From assembly GCA_038247115.1 (NCBI GenBank), contig JBBRVG010000001.1:1-64000 (forward strand): 64,000 nucleotides of DNA. The letters run 5' to 3'. The DNA comes from Pseudaeromonas sp038247115 (GTDB lineage: Bacteria; Pseudomonadota; Gammaproteobacteria; Enterobacterales; Aeromonadaceae). The position numbers and the translations under genes were made by a program. The notes below the pieces were generated by a model. That model was not told where the DNA came from. It saw nothing but the letters and a program-made list of their open reading frames with translations, and searched no databases. Shown here piece after piece: positions 17,518 through 26,232 of this stretch (within the stretch, counting starts at the first letter, position 1; every line of letters begins with the position of its first letter).

Positions 17518-18834
17518 ATGTCTTATACCGATTACGATGCTGCGTCGCTGGCCAGTGCCATGGTGACCGCAGAACGGTCCGGGATCGATGGGATGCTCTC
17601 GGCAAAGCATGACAAGTATTCCACCCAAGTCAGCGGCCTCGAGAGTCTCGATAGCCTGCTGACAGATTTTCAGGACAGCCTGGAAACCTTGAGCGACGAC
17701 AACGCCCTGGCCGCGCAAACGGCGACTGTCAGTGATGAAGATTATTTTACCGTGACCTCTGACGGCAGTGCCGCCACCGGTCAGTACAGCATTACCGTGG
17801 TCCAGCTGGCCCAGACCTATCAGGCGGCAATGACCTTCGATACGGCGGATGGTGATACCGCCATTCCGAGCGACGGAACCTTCTCGGTGACGGTCGGCGA
17901 TGAGACCCTGAACCTGGATCTGTCAACGCTCAGCTCGGGCGCGACCCTGGAGGATCTGGTCAGTGCCATCAACAAGGCCGCCGACAATCCCGGGGTGACC
18001 GCCAGCCTGGTGACCAGTGGTGACAGCGTGCTGCTGATGATCACCAGTGACGAATCGGGTGAAGAGGCGGGCGTCGATGCCATCACCTTCACCGCTGGTA
18101 CCAGCAGTGACGCCACTACCAGCTTTCAGAGTGCCTTTGACGGCCTGAGTGTGCTGAGTGAAGCCCAGGATGCACAAATCCAGCTGGGAACCACCAATAA
18201 AGTCACCATCACCTCATCTAGCAACAGCCTCGAAGATGTGATCGATGGCCTGACCATAGATCTCAAGAAAGCCCAGGCCAGCGGTGAGGATGCCATCAAC
18301 GTGGTGGTCGAGGCCGACACAGATACAGTGGTCGACAATTTGCAGAGCGTGGTCGACAGCGTCAATGAGCTGATCTCGTCACTGACCGCCCTGTATGCCG
18401 ACGATGGTGATCTGGATGGTGACTCCACAATCCGCAGCATCATCAGCAGCTTGAAGAACACACTGCGGACTGCCTTGCCCGATGGGGTGACGCTGGGCGA
18501 TATCGGCCTGGAGTTCTCCAGCGACGGTACCTTGTCGATTGATGAGGATGCGCTGGAAGAGGCGCTGGCGGATAACCCGGATCTGCTGACCGAATGTTTC
18601 ACCGATGATGGCGGCATCTTCGATGCGCTGGACGACTTGCTGACCCCCTACACCAAGAGTGGTGGCTTGCTGGCCAGCCGGTTGGAGAGTGCCCAGGCGA
18701 GCGTCGACAGCATCGAGTCCCGTCAGGAGAAGTGGGACATCAAGATGGACAAGCTCTACACCCGCTATCTGGCCGAATTCAACGACATGATCGCCACCAT
18801 GGCGATCCTCGAGTCCAACATCAGTTATCTGTAA
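17518..18834 (+). CDS. lafB: Lateral flagellar filament cap LafB (FliD family)
   Basis: A 438-residue filament-capping protein (HAP2). The N-terminal region (SGLESLDSLLTDFQDSLETL) matches the FliD_N domain. Central hook-IN-like segments include GQYSITVVQLAQTYQAAM. The C-terminal domain has LGDIGLEFSSDGTLSIDEDA, the FliD_C signature, and LYTRYLAEFNDMIATMAIL near the end. AGGAGCCCC precedes the ATG. It starts 71 bp after lafA and is followed 18 bp later by lafC. Confidence 0.94.
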   Translation: MSYTDYDAASLASAMVTAERSGIDGMLSAKHDKYSTQVSGLESLDSLLTDFQDSLETLSDDNALAAQTATVSDEDYFTVTSDGSAATGQYSITVVQLAQTYQAAMTFDTADGDTAIPSDGTFSVTVGDETLNLDLSTLSSGATLEDLVSAINKAADNPGVTASLVTSGDSVLLMITSDESGEEAGVDAITFTAGTSSDATTSFQSAFDGLSVLSEAQDAQIQLGTTNKVTITSSSNSLEDVIDGLTIDLKKAQASGEDAINVVVEADTDTVVDNLQSVVDSVNELISSLTALYADDGDLDGDSTIRSIISSLKNTLRTALPDGVTLGDIGLEFSSDGTLSIDEDALEEALADNPDLLTECFTDDGGIFDALDDLLTPYTKSGGLLASRLESAQASVDSIESRQEKWDIKMDKLYTRYLAEFNDMIATMAILESNISYL

Positions 18835-18852
18835 TTTTCAGGATGGTTTGCC

Positions 18853-19239
18853 ATGTACGACACCGGTTATGACTCCTATCGCCAGGCCGAAATCCAGGTG
18901 AAAGCGGCGACGGCCTCACCGGCTCAGTTGGTGCTGATGCTGCTGGATGGCCTGCTCGACGAGATATCTCGCGCCGAAGGGCATCTGTTGGCGCGCAACT
19001 TCGAGCGCAAGGGCGCCAGCATTAAAAAATGCATGCGTATTCTTGGCGGGCTCGATGTTTCACTCGACCGTCAGCAGGGCGGTGAAGTCGCGGAAAATCT
19101 GCACAACCTGTATCGCTTTTGCGGCAAACGCCTGTTCAAGGCCAGTCTGAAGAATGACCTCGACGGCATGCGTCAGGTAGCTCAACTGCTGCGTACCGTG
19201 CGTGAAGGCTGGTTGGGTTTTGCCGCCCGTGTCGCCTGA
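18853..19239 (+). CDS. lafC: Lateral flagellin chaperone LafC (FliS family)
   Basis: A 128-residue protein starting MYDTGYDSYRQAEIQVK, close to FliS. The motif ATASPAQLVLMLLDGLLDEI is the conserved FliS helix that clamps the flagellin C-terminus. The protein keeps flagellin soluble before export. It lies directly behind lafB, the usual fliD-fliS order. The last few residues (VREGWLGFAARVA) are typical of the family. Confidence 0.93.
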   Translation: MYDTGYDSYRQAEIQVKAATASPAQLVLMLLDGLLDEISRAEGHLLARNFERKGASIKKCMRILGGLDVSLDRQQGGEVAENLHNLYRFCGKRLFKASLKNDLDGMRQVAQLLRTVREGWLGFAARVA

Positions 19240-19332
19240 ACGGTTTCCGGCCTGAGCCCGAACAGCGGAAGAAACACTTCCTCCCGCCAACTGACACCAA
19301 TATAACACATTGAAATATAACACTTATATTTC

Positions 19333-19347
19333 TGGCATGGCGATTGC
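19333..19347 (+). promoter_or_regulatory. Sigma-54 promoter of the lafX-E-F-S-T-U operon
   Basis: TGGCATGGCGATTGC matches the RpoN consensus TGGCACG-N4-TTGC with one mismatch, with 10 bp between the -24 GG and the -12 GC. It lies 85 bp upstream of lafX in the 192-bp gap after lafC. This is the better of the two RpoN sites in the window. It implies that the sigma-28 gene lafS and the stator are in the RpoN/LafK tier. Confidence 0.75.
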
Positions 19348-19431
19348 CATTCGTTTTGTCCGCTGGAATTCTCCAGAGAGACTCGCAAGGGTGTCTCTTC
19401 GCGGCTCGAGCCAAGCACAGAGGGTAGCCCC

Positions 19432-19767
19432 ATGACGCAGGATCAACAGCAGCAACGGATAGGACTCAAGGCCTGGCAGCAGCATCTTCGGCGCTGGATC
19501 CCGCAGCTGATCCAGTTGGTCGGGCAGCAGCAGTGGCAGGCGATTGGTGCCCTGGCCCGGGAGCTGGAACCTGAGCTGGCGACCCTGGAACAGCATCCCG
19601 AGGTGCGGCAGCATTTTGTCCGCGAGCTGGCGCTGCTCAAGCAGCTATGCCAGTTGGCCTGGAAGGGGATGTCGGTACGCAGCCAGGAGCTGGAGCGCGC
19701 CATGTCCCATCTGCGGGATAACCGCGAGGGATTGCGTGCCTATCAGGAGGCCCAGCAATGGGTCTGA
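19432..19767 (+). CDS. lafX: LafX/LafD-type flagellar chaperone (FliT-like position)
   Basis: A 111-residue, helix-rich protein with many Gln, Leu and Glu residues (PQLIQLVGQQQWQAIGALAR, FVRELALLKQLCQLAWKG). Size, composition and place after lafC match the FliT-like export chaperone called LafX in Aeromonas and LafD in Vibrio. FliT-like proteins bind the cap protein FliD. Sequence motifs are weak in this family, so the name is positional. Its end overlaps the start of lafE by 10 bp. Confidence 0.65.
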   Translation: MTQDQQQQRIGLKAWQQHLRRWIPQLIQLVGQQQWQAIGALARELEPELATLEQHPEVRQHFVRELALLKQLCQLAWKGMSVRSQELERAMSHLRDNREGLRAYQEAQQWV

Positions 19768-21206
19768 ACCTGGAGACCACCTTCAGCTCCGATCTGCTGG
19801 CATCCAGCTCAAGTCCCCCGGTACGGCAATCTGCAGGGGAACAGGCCGACACGCCTTTCCAGTTACCGGATTATCCCGAACAGGATGAGCCTGAGGTCAT
19901 GACCAATCGCCATTCAGGATCACAAGTTCCATCCCCGGATGCGGATGCGCTGACCCCGCCAGAGGAAGAGGGCTATGCCAGGGCCGTCACGGCAGAACCG
20001 CTTGCCCCGGCGGATACCGTCGCTACGGAAACGGCGGATGATGGTGGAATAGCGCCAACCACCAGTTCGCTCTCGGCGTTACCCGATTCGATGATCTGGA
20101 TGCAGCCCCAGGATTTCCAGGCGTTGCTGAGAGGCGAGCTGGCCACTCTGGATTCGATGACGGCGGCGGAGAGCGAGCCGCTGACGGATCCGGCACTGCC
20201 GGAACTGGCGGTGGAGACAGATGCGGAGTCTGTCGTCGCTGATGAGTTGCACAGTCACACCTTGCCGGCCGTGACCACCACGCCGCAGGACTCCTCCAGT
20301 GCACTGCTGAATGCCAGCATGCAGGCTTCGGCTCTTCCCCTCTGGATGGGGAGCGCAGCCTCTTTTGAGGCTGTCCGCTCGTCAGCGGCTGCCACCGTAA
20401 CTGATGCGGCGTCATCACTGTCGCCACTCACAACGGCTGAGCCTGCAGATACCAACACCCGTTTCTTATCCCGGGACAGCGTTCTTGCGACGGCAACGAC
20501 TGCGGCCAGTCCCTCGTTGGCCAGCAGCACCTTGGCGAGTCCAGCGCTGCAGGCTCCGACCGTGAGCGACAGCGATAAGGCAGCGCCAAGCCTGGCAGCA
20601 AGACTCGGTTCGTCGGCGCTGCCTTCGACGGCAGATGCTGCGGCCTTGCGGCAGAGTGCGCGTGCCACGCCTTTGTCTGCCAGTGCTCTGCTGGATAGCA
20701 CATCCACGACGCTAGTGACCGGGGGCTGGCCGAACGCTGCGACCTTGGCTCCTGCGGCGGTGCAAAACCAACTGGTAGTGGATAGCAGCCACAGTGGTTG
20801 GGGACAGCAGTTGGTGAACTCGCTGGGTGAACGGGTGCACCTGCAGGCTAGCCAGCAACTCCAGCAGGCGACGATCCGGCTCGACCCGCCGGAGCTCGGT
20901 CGGCTGGAAGTCATAGTACGGCAGGATCACGACCGCCTCTCGGTGCAAATCTCTACCAGTAACAGTGCGTTACGCGATGCCTTGCAGGAGACGCGTGAAC
21001 AACTACGCCAGATCCTGATCCCGGAATACGGGGCCGGGGTTGAAGTCGAAATCAACTACAGCGGCGATGGCCGCCAACAAGCCCAGACCGAAGCCTTGCT
21101 GGAGGAGGAGATTGTCAGCAACGGCATCACTTTCGCCACAGGGCAAGAGGTAGCGGAAACCGCTGGAGCGGTCGTGAATTCGGGTCTGTTGGATACCTTG
21201 GTGTAA
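19758..21206 (+). CDS. lafE: Lateral flagellar hook-length control protein LafE (FliK family)
   Basis: A 482-residue protein with a long Ala/Ser/Thr/Pro-rich N-terminal part typical of molecular-ruler proteins. The conserved FliK C-terminal domain follows: QLQQATIRLDPPELGRLEV, HDRLSVQISTSNSALRDAL and LRQILIPEYGAGVEVEIN. The LDPPELG motif is diagnostic. FliK measures hook length and switches export specificity. The gene overlaps lafX by 10 bp and lies 12 bp before lafF. Confidence 0.93.
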   Translation: MGLNLETTFSSDLLASSSSPPVRQSAGEQADTPFQLPDYPEQDEPEVMTNRHSGSQVPSPDADALTPPEEEGYARAVTAEPLAPADTVATETADDGGIAPTTSSLSALPDSMIWMQPQDFQALLRGELATLDSMTAAESEPLTDPALPELAVETDAESVVADELHSHTLPAVTTTPQDSSSALLNASMQASALPLWMGSAASFEAVRSSAAATVTDAASSLSPLTTAEPADTNTRFLSRDSVLATATTAASPSLASSTLASPALQAPTVSDSDKAAPSLAARLGSSALPSTADAAALRQSARATPLSASALLDSTSTTLVTGGWPNAATLAPAAVQNQLVVDSSHSGWGQQLVNSLGERVHLQASQQLQQATIRLDPPELGRLEVIVRQDHDRLSVQISTSNSALRDALQETREQLRQILIPEYGAGVEVEINYSGDGRQQAQTEALLEEEIVSNGITFATGQEVAETAGAVVNSGLLDTLV

Positions 21207-21218
21207 AAGGAGTTTTTC

Positions 21219-21689
21219 ATGTTTCGTAACAAGCGGTTACTGATCGGCCTGATCTTGGGTGGTGTGCTGCTGGTCGGGTCCACGGCATTCGGCACCCTGA
21301 TGTTTGTCCAGCACTCCTCGTTGTACAGCCTGTGGTTCAGTACCCAACCGGACAAGCCGACCCTGAGCGCCAAGCCTCTGTTCAAACCCATGGATAAGTT
21401 TGTCATCACCCTGGAAGGGGAGGATGGCCTGCACTACCTGATGCTGGAGGTCTCCCTGGTTACCCATGATCCCCGGCAACTGGATGTTTTTTCTGAACTG
21501 AGCCCGGTCCTGCGCAATGCGGTGGTGCATCTATTCAGCCGCCGCACCAACCAGCAGGTGAATGCCGACCTGCGGGATCTGGACAAGCTGCAATTGCAGT
21601 TAACCGAAAAATTAAGGGCCACGATTCAAAACTATGGTGAGGAGCCAGCACTGGACGATGTGCTGATCACCAAAGTCGTTGTGCAGTAA
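21219..21689 (+). CDS. lafF: Lateral flagellar basal-body protein LafF (FliL family)
   Basis: A 156-residue single-pass membrane protein with an N-terminal helix (LLIGLILGGVLLVGSTAFG). The periplasmic FliL domain contains MDKFVITLEGEDGLHYLML and VSLVTHDPRQLDVFSELSP. The C-terminal VLITKVVVQ is a typical FliL strand. FliL stabilises stators around the motor. Its place just before lafS and the stator genes lafTU fits. Confidence 0.9.
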   Translation: MFRNKRLLIGLILGGVLLVGSTAFGTLMFVQHSSLYSLWFSTQPDKPTLSAKPLFKPMDKFVITLEGEDGLHYLMLEVSLVTHDPRQLDVFSELSPVLRNAVVHLFSRRTNQQVNADLRDLDKLQLQLTEKLRATIQNYGEEPALDDVLITKVVVQ

Positions 21690-21699
21690 GGGGGCCGAC

Positions 21700-22422
21700 G
21701 TGTTGCAAGAAACCAGTTGGGAACCCGCCTACGGCAGCTTTCCGACATCGCAGTGGGATACCCGGGAAGAGCAGTCATTGCTGATGCCCTACCTGCATCT
21801 GGTCAAGCGGGTGGTCAGCCACCTGCGCAGCCAGATCGGCACAGTGGTGGCGCGAGAGGATCTGGAGCAGATAGGTTTGCTGGGGTTACTGGAGGCGTTG
21901 CGGCGCTATGGTCGTCCCGATGCCCAGTTTGAATTTTTTGCCTTCAAACGGATTCGGGGGGCGATCCTCGATGAACTGCGGCGTCAGGATTGGCGGCCAC
22001 GGCAGATCCGCCAGCAAGCCAACGAGTTCAATCATGTGGTGCGTGAACTGCTGAATCGGCTGGGGCGCATGCCCAGTGAGAGCGAGCTGGCCCAGGCCAT
22101 GGGACTGGAGATGGCCGAGATCCGCGAACGTGTGTATGCCAGCCAGGCCGAAGCCATGCAAAGCTTCGAGGAGCTGCTGGAACAGTCCGGGCGGGAGTGG
22201 GGGCACGACCATGATTTCAGCCAACTGGAGCTGAAGATGAGCCTCTCCAAGGTGCTGGCCACTCTGGACAAGCGGGAGCAGTTGCTGCTGTCGCTCTACT
22301 ATCAGCATGAGTTGAATATGAAAGAAATTGCCTTGGTGTTGGGTCTGACGGAATCGCGGGTTTGCCAACTGCACAAGCAGTGTATTGCCGCCCTGAATGC
22401 GCGATTGGCCGACTACTTATAA
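21700..22422 (+). CDS. lafS: Lateral flagellar sigma-28 factor LafS (FliA family)
   Basis: A 240-residue sigma-70-family factor. I chose a GTG at 21700, with AAGGGGG six bases upstream; an in-frame TTG seven codons earlier is less likely. Region 2 reads LHLVKRVVSHLRSQIG and DLEQIGLLGLLEALRRYG, with FEFFAFKRIRGAILDELRRQ, the FliA-specific segment. Region 4 is REQLLLSLYYQHELNMKEIA with LTESRVCQLHKQCIAAL. It would transcribe late lateral genes and be held by FlgM from this cluster. Confidence 0.95.
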   Translation: MLQETSWEPAYGSFPTSQWDTREEQSLLMPYLHLVKRVVSHLRSQIGTVVAREDLEQIGLLGLLEALRRYGRPDAQFEFFAFKRIRGAILDELRRQDWRPRQIRQQANEFNHVVRELLNRLGRMPSESELAQAMGLEMAEIRERVYASQAEAMQSFEELLEQSGREWGHDHDFSQLELKMSLSKVLATLDKREQLLLSLYYQHELNMKEIALVLGLTESRVCQLHKQCIAALNARLADYL

Positions 22423-22431
22423 GGGATCTGC

Positions 22432-23289
22432 ATGCAAATCTTTATCGGCGTTGGCCTGGTTCTGGTCTGTGTCTTCGGTGGTTTCATGATGGCCAGTGGC
22501 AAACTCATCGCCCTGTGGCAACCCTCGGAGATGGTGATCATTCTGGGCGCGGCCTTTGGCTCCATGGTGATCGGCAACTCCAAAGAGGTGTTGCTGGAGC
22601 TGAAAAGTCAGCTCAAGGCGATCATTGGCAAGCAGGAGAATGAAACCGAAGTTTATCGTGAACTACTGACCCTGATGCATCACCTGCTGGATGAAATCCG
22701 CCTCAAGGGCTTCAAGGCGCTGGATGAACATATAGAGGCACCGAGCCAGAGCTCGGTCTTTCTCTGTTATCCCTGCGTGGAAGAAAATCCGCTGCTGCTG
22801 ACCTTTATTACCGACAACTTCCGGCTGATGAGCATGGGCAAGATTTCACCCCACGAGCTGGATACCCTGCTGGAGCAGGAGATCATGGTGCTGGAGGAGG
22901 AGATGCTCAAACCGGCCCATGCCCTGCATCGTACCGGTGAAGCCTGCCCCGGGTTCGGCATCCTGGCGGCGGTGATGGGGATCATCATCACCATGCAGCA
23001 GCTGGATGGCCCCCTGACCGCCATCGGCGTCCATGTGGGAGCGGCGCTGGTGGGGACCTTTATCGGGATTTTTATGTGCTACTGCCTGCTGGAGCCGGCG
23101 AGTAGTGCCATGGAGTCTCTGGTCAAACGCCGCTTGGCGATGCTGGAGTGCGTCAAGGCGATCCTGCTGGCCCATCTGCGCGGCAAGATGCCACTGCTGG
23201 CGGTGGACGCCGGGCGCAAGACCATGGATCCCAACATCAAGCCCGGCTTTTCCGAGATGGAAGAGTTCGTCACCAACAGGGCCATGTAA
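22432..23289 (+). CDS. lafT: Lateral flagellar stator protein LafT (MotA family)
   Basis: A 285-residue inner-membrane stator subunit with four helices. The N-terminal helix pair (FIGVGLVLVCVFGGFMMASG, then PSEMVIILGAAFGSMVI) and the C-terminal pair (GFGILAAVMGIIITMQQLDG and GAALVGTFIGIFMCYCLLEP) are clear. The cytoplasmic loop LYxP-like region includes FNLRLMSMG-type residues before HELDTLLE. Its length is close to proton-driven MotA. The stop overlaps the lafU start as TAATG. Confidence 0.94.
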   Translation: MQIFIGVGLVLVCVFGGFMMASGKLIALWQPSEMVIILGAAFGSMVIGNSKEVLLELKSQLKAIIGKQENETEVYRELLTLMHHLLDEIRLKGFKALDEHIEAPSQSSVFLCYPCVEENPLLLTFITDNFRLMSMGKISPHELDTLLEQEIMVLEEEMLKPAHALHRTGEACPGFGILAAVMGIIITMQQLDGPLTAIGVHVGAALVGTFIGIFMCYCLLEPASSAMESLVKRRLAMLECVKAILLAHLRGKMPLLAVDAGRKTMDPNIKPGFSEMEEFVTNRAM

Positions 23290-24317
23290 TGCGCAATCAG
23301 GAACAGGTCATCATCAAGCGCAACCAGAGGCGCAATCATGCTCCCAAGGGCGGTGGCGCCTGGAAGGTCGCATTTGCCGATTTTACCCTGGCCATGATGT
23401 CCCTGTTTCTGGTGTTGTGGATACTGGCGGTCTCCAACCAGGAGGAGCGGGAGATAGTCGCTAACCACTTGCGGGACTACAGCCTGCTGGATAGCGAGGC
23501 CAATCCGTTCGATATCAGCAATAGCCCGTTCCCCATCGATCTGGAGGGCAAGCCTTCGGTACTGGAGGAAGCCGCACCGGAATACAAGGTGGATGGCACC
23601 CAGGTGCCGAACAAGGATGTGTTCCATCGCGACAAACAGTTACGCAACCAGCAACGGGGGATGCCCGGTCTGCTGCAAGGCAAGCTGGATGATCCGGCGC
23701 AGCTCAAGCTGCTGGCCAGTATCGTCAACAAGATGGCCTCCGAGATGCAGGCCCGGGACAACCTGACTCTGCAAATCGTGCCGCAAGGGTTGCGCATCCA
23801 GATCCGCGATGATGATAACCGACAGATGTTTGCCCGTGGCAGTACCCGGGTCAGCCCCTATTTTCATCAGTTGCTGCGGGCCCTGGCGCCCATCTTTGCT
23901 CGCCTGGATAACAGCATCATGATCTCGGGACATACCGACAATATTCCCTATCCGGATGGCAACTACAGCAACTGGGAGCTGTCCGGAGATAGGGCGCAGA
24001 TGGCGCGTCGGGTGCTGGTTTCCGGTGGCCTGCCGGATGCCCGGGTCGCCCAGGTGGTGGCCATGGGCGATACCGCCCTGGCGCTGCCGGATGATCCGGG
24101 GGCGAGTGCCAACCGGCGGATTGAACTGCTGCTATTGACCAGCAAGGCCGAAGCCCAACTGGCCGGGTTGTTTACTCGCCGTACGCCGCCCCAAAAACTC
24201 CATTATTCAACTGACCAAATGACTCTTTTAGATCGGCAGGCCCTGGATCGCCAGGTCTCCCGGATCAAGGGGCTGACGACTTCGGCGGCGGCTTCCACTT
24301 CTTCTGACGAGCGTTGA
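23289..24317 (+). CDS. lafU: Lateral flagellar stator protein LafU (MotB family)
   Basis: A 342-residue stator subunit. The start at 23289 follows from overlap with lafT and gives MRNQEQVIIKRNQRRN, a basic cytoplasmic tail. One membrane helix follows with the essential ion-binding Asp in FADFTLAMMSLFLVLWILA (Asp31). The C-terminal OmpA-like peptidoglycan-binding domain contains MISGHTDNIPYPDGN and NWELSGDRAQMARRVL. The C-terminal tail beyond about residue 290 is likely disordered. The gene ends overlapping the PilZ gene. Confidence 0.95.
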   Translation: MRNQEQVIIKRNQRRNHAPKGGGAWKVAFADFTLAMMSLFLVLWILAVSNQEEREIVANHLRDYSLLDSEANPFDISNSPFPIDLEGKPSVLEEAAPEYKVDGTQVPNKDVFHRDKQLRNQQRGMPGLLQGKLDDPAQLKLLASIVNKMASEMQARDNLTLQIVPQGLRIQIRDDDNRQMFARGSTRVSPYFHQLLRALAPIFARLDNSIMISGHTDNIPYPDGNYSNWELSGDRAQMARRVLVSGGLPDARVAQVVAMGDTALALPDDPGASANRRIELLLLTSKAEAQLAGLFTRRTPPQKLHYSTDQMTLLDRQALDRQVSRIKGLTTSAAASTSSDER

Positions 24318-24757
24318 TGATGACTGCTGATGACAATACCGAGCAAGATGATCTGAGCCTGATGGCGGCCAATCCGCTGCGCCCCTGGGAAACCGGGCAG
24401 CGTATCTATCCGCGCTGGTATTTTCACGATCCGGAAGTGCCACTAGCCGAGCAGAGCAGCGGTATTACCGGAGTGCTGAAGAAACCGGGCGTCTTGTTTG
24501 ATACCCATATCGGCTCGGCGATCATCAAAGACTTGAGCCTGGGCGGGATCGGCTTTATTGCGCCGCGCCGCTATCAGGTGCCCAAACGGGTGGTGGTGGT
24601 CGTCGGACGCCAGTATCCGCTGGTGTGCGAAATCATCCATCGTCGGCCGGTGGATCGTTCCCTGGTGTTTTATGGCGCCAAATGGCATCGCATGGATCGC
24701 CGTTTGCTGATGCTGGCCATCAGTCGCTACGCTCGCTTATGCAATATGGTCTGTTAA
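24317..24757 (+). CDS. PilZ-domain protein, candidate c-di-GMP brake on the lateral motor
   Basis: A 146-residue soluble protein whose ATG overlaps the lafU stop (TGATG), so it is co-translated with the stator. It has RIYPR (RxxxR, near residue 30) and DLSLGGIGF (about residue 73), the two arginine and D-x-S-x-x-G motifs that bind c-di-GMP. A beta-rich body follows (VPKRVVVVVGRQYPLVCEI). The spacing between the motifs, about 40 residues, is longer than usual because of an insert. PilZ proteins such as YcgR act on the motor, so a role in controlling the lateral stator is inferred. An ATG one codon later is an alternative start. Confidence 0.75.
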   Translation: MMTADDNTEQDDLSLMAANPLRPWETGQRIYPRWYFHDPEVPLAEQSSGITGVLKKPGVLFDTHIGSAIIKDLSLGGIGFIAPRRYQVPKRVVVVVGRQYPLVCEIIHRRPVDRSLVFYGAKWHRMDRRLLMLAISRYARLCNMVC

Positions 24758-24780
24758 CGGGCTTTTCGCCGGTCAGAGGG

Positions 24781-25920
24781 TCAGGGTTTAGACAGGATCC
24801 ATGGCTGAGCCTGTGCCCGCTGCAGGCCCAGCGGATCCGCCAGGCGCTGCATCGATGTGGCCCCATGACTCTGCTGTTGAGCGGGCACCGGCTCCTGGAT
24901 CAGTAGGGGATCATTCAGGGTGCCGAGATCCAGCAGTGGCGGGATCGGCGTCAGATCCAGTCCCAATTCCACGTTGCGGGGCTGTGCCTCGGGATGCCGA
25001 TCCAGCGCCGCCGCCTGCTTGGGTGGTAACAGCAGGCTGTAGCTCAGGCCCGCTGGCAAGAAGCCTTGGCGGAACGCCGGATTCCAGGCTTCCAATTCCT
25101 GCAACTTCCAATTCCCCTGTTTAGCCAGCGCGCTCAAATGAACTGGACCCGTCACCTGACGGCTGACCAGGTTTTCGCCATGCTGCCAGTCGGGTAGATG
25201 CACGCCATAACGCTCGGCATGCTGGATGATATCCGCCAGCGCCAATAGCCGGGGCACATAGCGCCGGGTCTCTGTGGGTAACGGCAAGCGCCAGAAGCCT
25301 TGTTCACCACTCTCCTGCTGCGCCTGCCGAACTCGCCCCTCTCCTGCGTTGTAAGCCGCCAGAGCCAATAGCCAGTCCCCGTTAAACAACTCTTGTAACC
25401 AGTCGAGATAGGCCAGTGCGGCTTGCGTCGCTTGCGGCACCGACAGCCGGGCATCATAGGCCGGATTGATCGGCAATCCGAAGCGCTGGGCCGTTTGCGG
25501 CATCAGTTGCCACAACCCGGCCGCGCCTTTTCCCGAGACGCCATCCAGGCGATAACTGCTTTCGATCAGCGGCAATAAAATAATAATTGCCGGTAGCCTT
25601 TGGTTTTCAACCCGTTGGCCGATATAGCGAATAAGCGGTTGCGCCAGCATCAGTCGTTGTTCCAGATACGAACGATGGGATAGCAAGTCTTGCCGCTCTT
25701 GGGCGATACGTTGTTCAGCCTCGGTAGTTTGCAGAGGCGGCACTATATCCAGCCAGACGGTTTGCTGATAGTTCAGCGCCCATACGGCCGGTGACAGCAG
25801 TCCCGAGAGTAGCGCCAGCACCGCGAGTGGCGACCAGAGCGGACGCCGATTACTGGGACCTAGCCGCCAGAATGACGGCATGGGTCTCTGCCAACGGCGT
25901 AATTCGGTCGCTTTAATCAT
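24781..25920 (-). CDS. MltD-like membrane-bound lytic murein transglycosylase
   Basis: A 379-residue protein from the ATG at 25920; starts farther upstream add non-homologous sequence, and an ATG at 25950 is also possible. An N-terminal hydrophobic segment (PLAVLALLSGLLSPAVWA) is a signal or anchor. The SLT domain has the catalytic Glu in ILLPLIESSYRLDGVSGKGA, then AAGLWQLMPQTAQRFGLPIN and LLALAAYNAGEGRVRQAQ. The C-terminal part may hold a degenerate LysM-like region (LSALAKQGNWKLQELEAWNP). It cleaves glycan strands in the periplasm. It lies directly after the lateral flagellar cluster, whose FlgJ lacks a hydrolase domain, but is transcribed toward it, so a link is speculative. Confidence 0.85.
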   Translation of the reverse strand: MIKATELRRWQRPMPSFWRLGPSNRRPLWSPLAVLALLSGLLSPAVWALNYQQTVWLDIVPPLQTTEAEQRIAQERQDLLSHRSYLEQRLMLAQPLIRYIGQRVENQRLPAIIILLPLIESSYRLDGVSGKGAAGLWQLMPQTAQRFGLPINPAYDARLSVPQATQAALAYLDWLQELFNGDWLLALAAYNAGEGRVRQAQQESGEQGFWRLPLPTETRRYVPRLLALADIIQHAERYGVHLPDWQHGENLVSRQVTGPVHLSALAKQGNWKLQELEAWNPAFRQGFLPAGLSYSLLLPPKQAAALDRHPEAQPRNVELGLDLTPIPPLLDLGTLNDPLLIQEPVPAQQQSHGATSMQRLADPLGLQRAQAQPWILSKP

Positions 25921-25944
25921 GGGAATCCGTCTGGATAACTCACT

Positions 25945-26232
25945 ATGCATACCCAACGTTTGCGCCATTCGCCCGCAGATAGCATCCACAAGTTCTTGTT
26001 GTGCCTGATCCTGCTGGATATAGGGCTGGTGTCGTTGTTTGCCGTGCGACTGGCCGGATTGCCCCAGCTGTTGAGCTGGCTGGTCTCGCTCCTGCTGCTG
26101 GGGTACAACCTGATGCTGATTGCGGCGGTCAACCGCCACCTCGCCAGCCGGGCCAGCTATGTGATCTATCCCTTGCTGGCATCGACCTTGATCCTGTTTG
26201 GCACCCTGTTTCACCATTTTTTTATTCGCTGA
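25945..26232 (+). CDS. Small integral membrane protein of unknown function
   Basis: A 95-residue protein with three probable membrane helices: FLLCLILLDIGLVSLFAV, LLSWLVSLLLLGYNLMLIA and YVIYPLLASTLILFGTLF. I recognise no family. Its start region abuts that of the divergent transglycosylase gene, and its end overlaps the convergent csdE by 11 bp. The hydrophobic pattern is too regular for chance, which supports a real gene. Confidence 0.6.
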   Translation: MHTQRLRHSPADSIHKFLLCLILLDIGLVSLFAVRLAGLPQLLSWLVSLLLLGYNLMLIAAVNRHLASRASYVIYPLLASTLILFGTLFHHFFIR

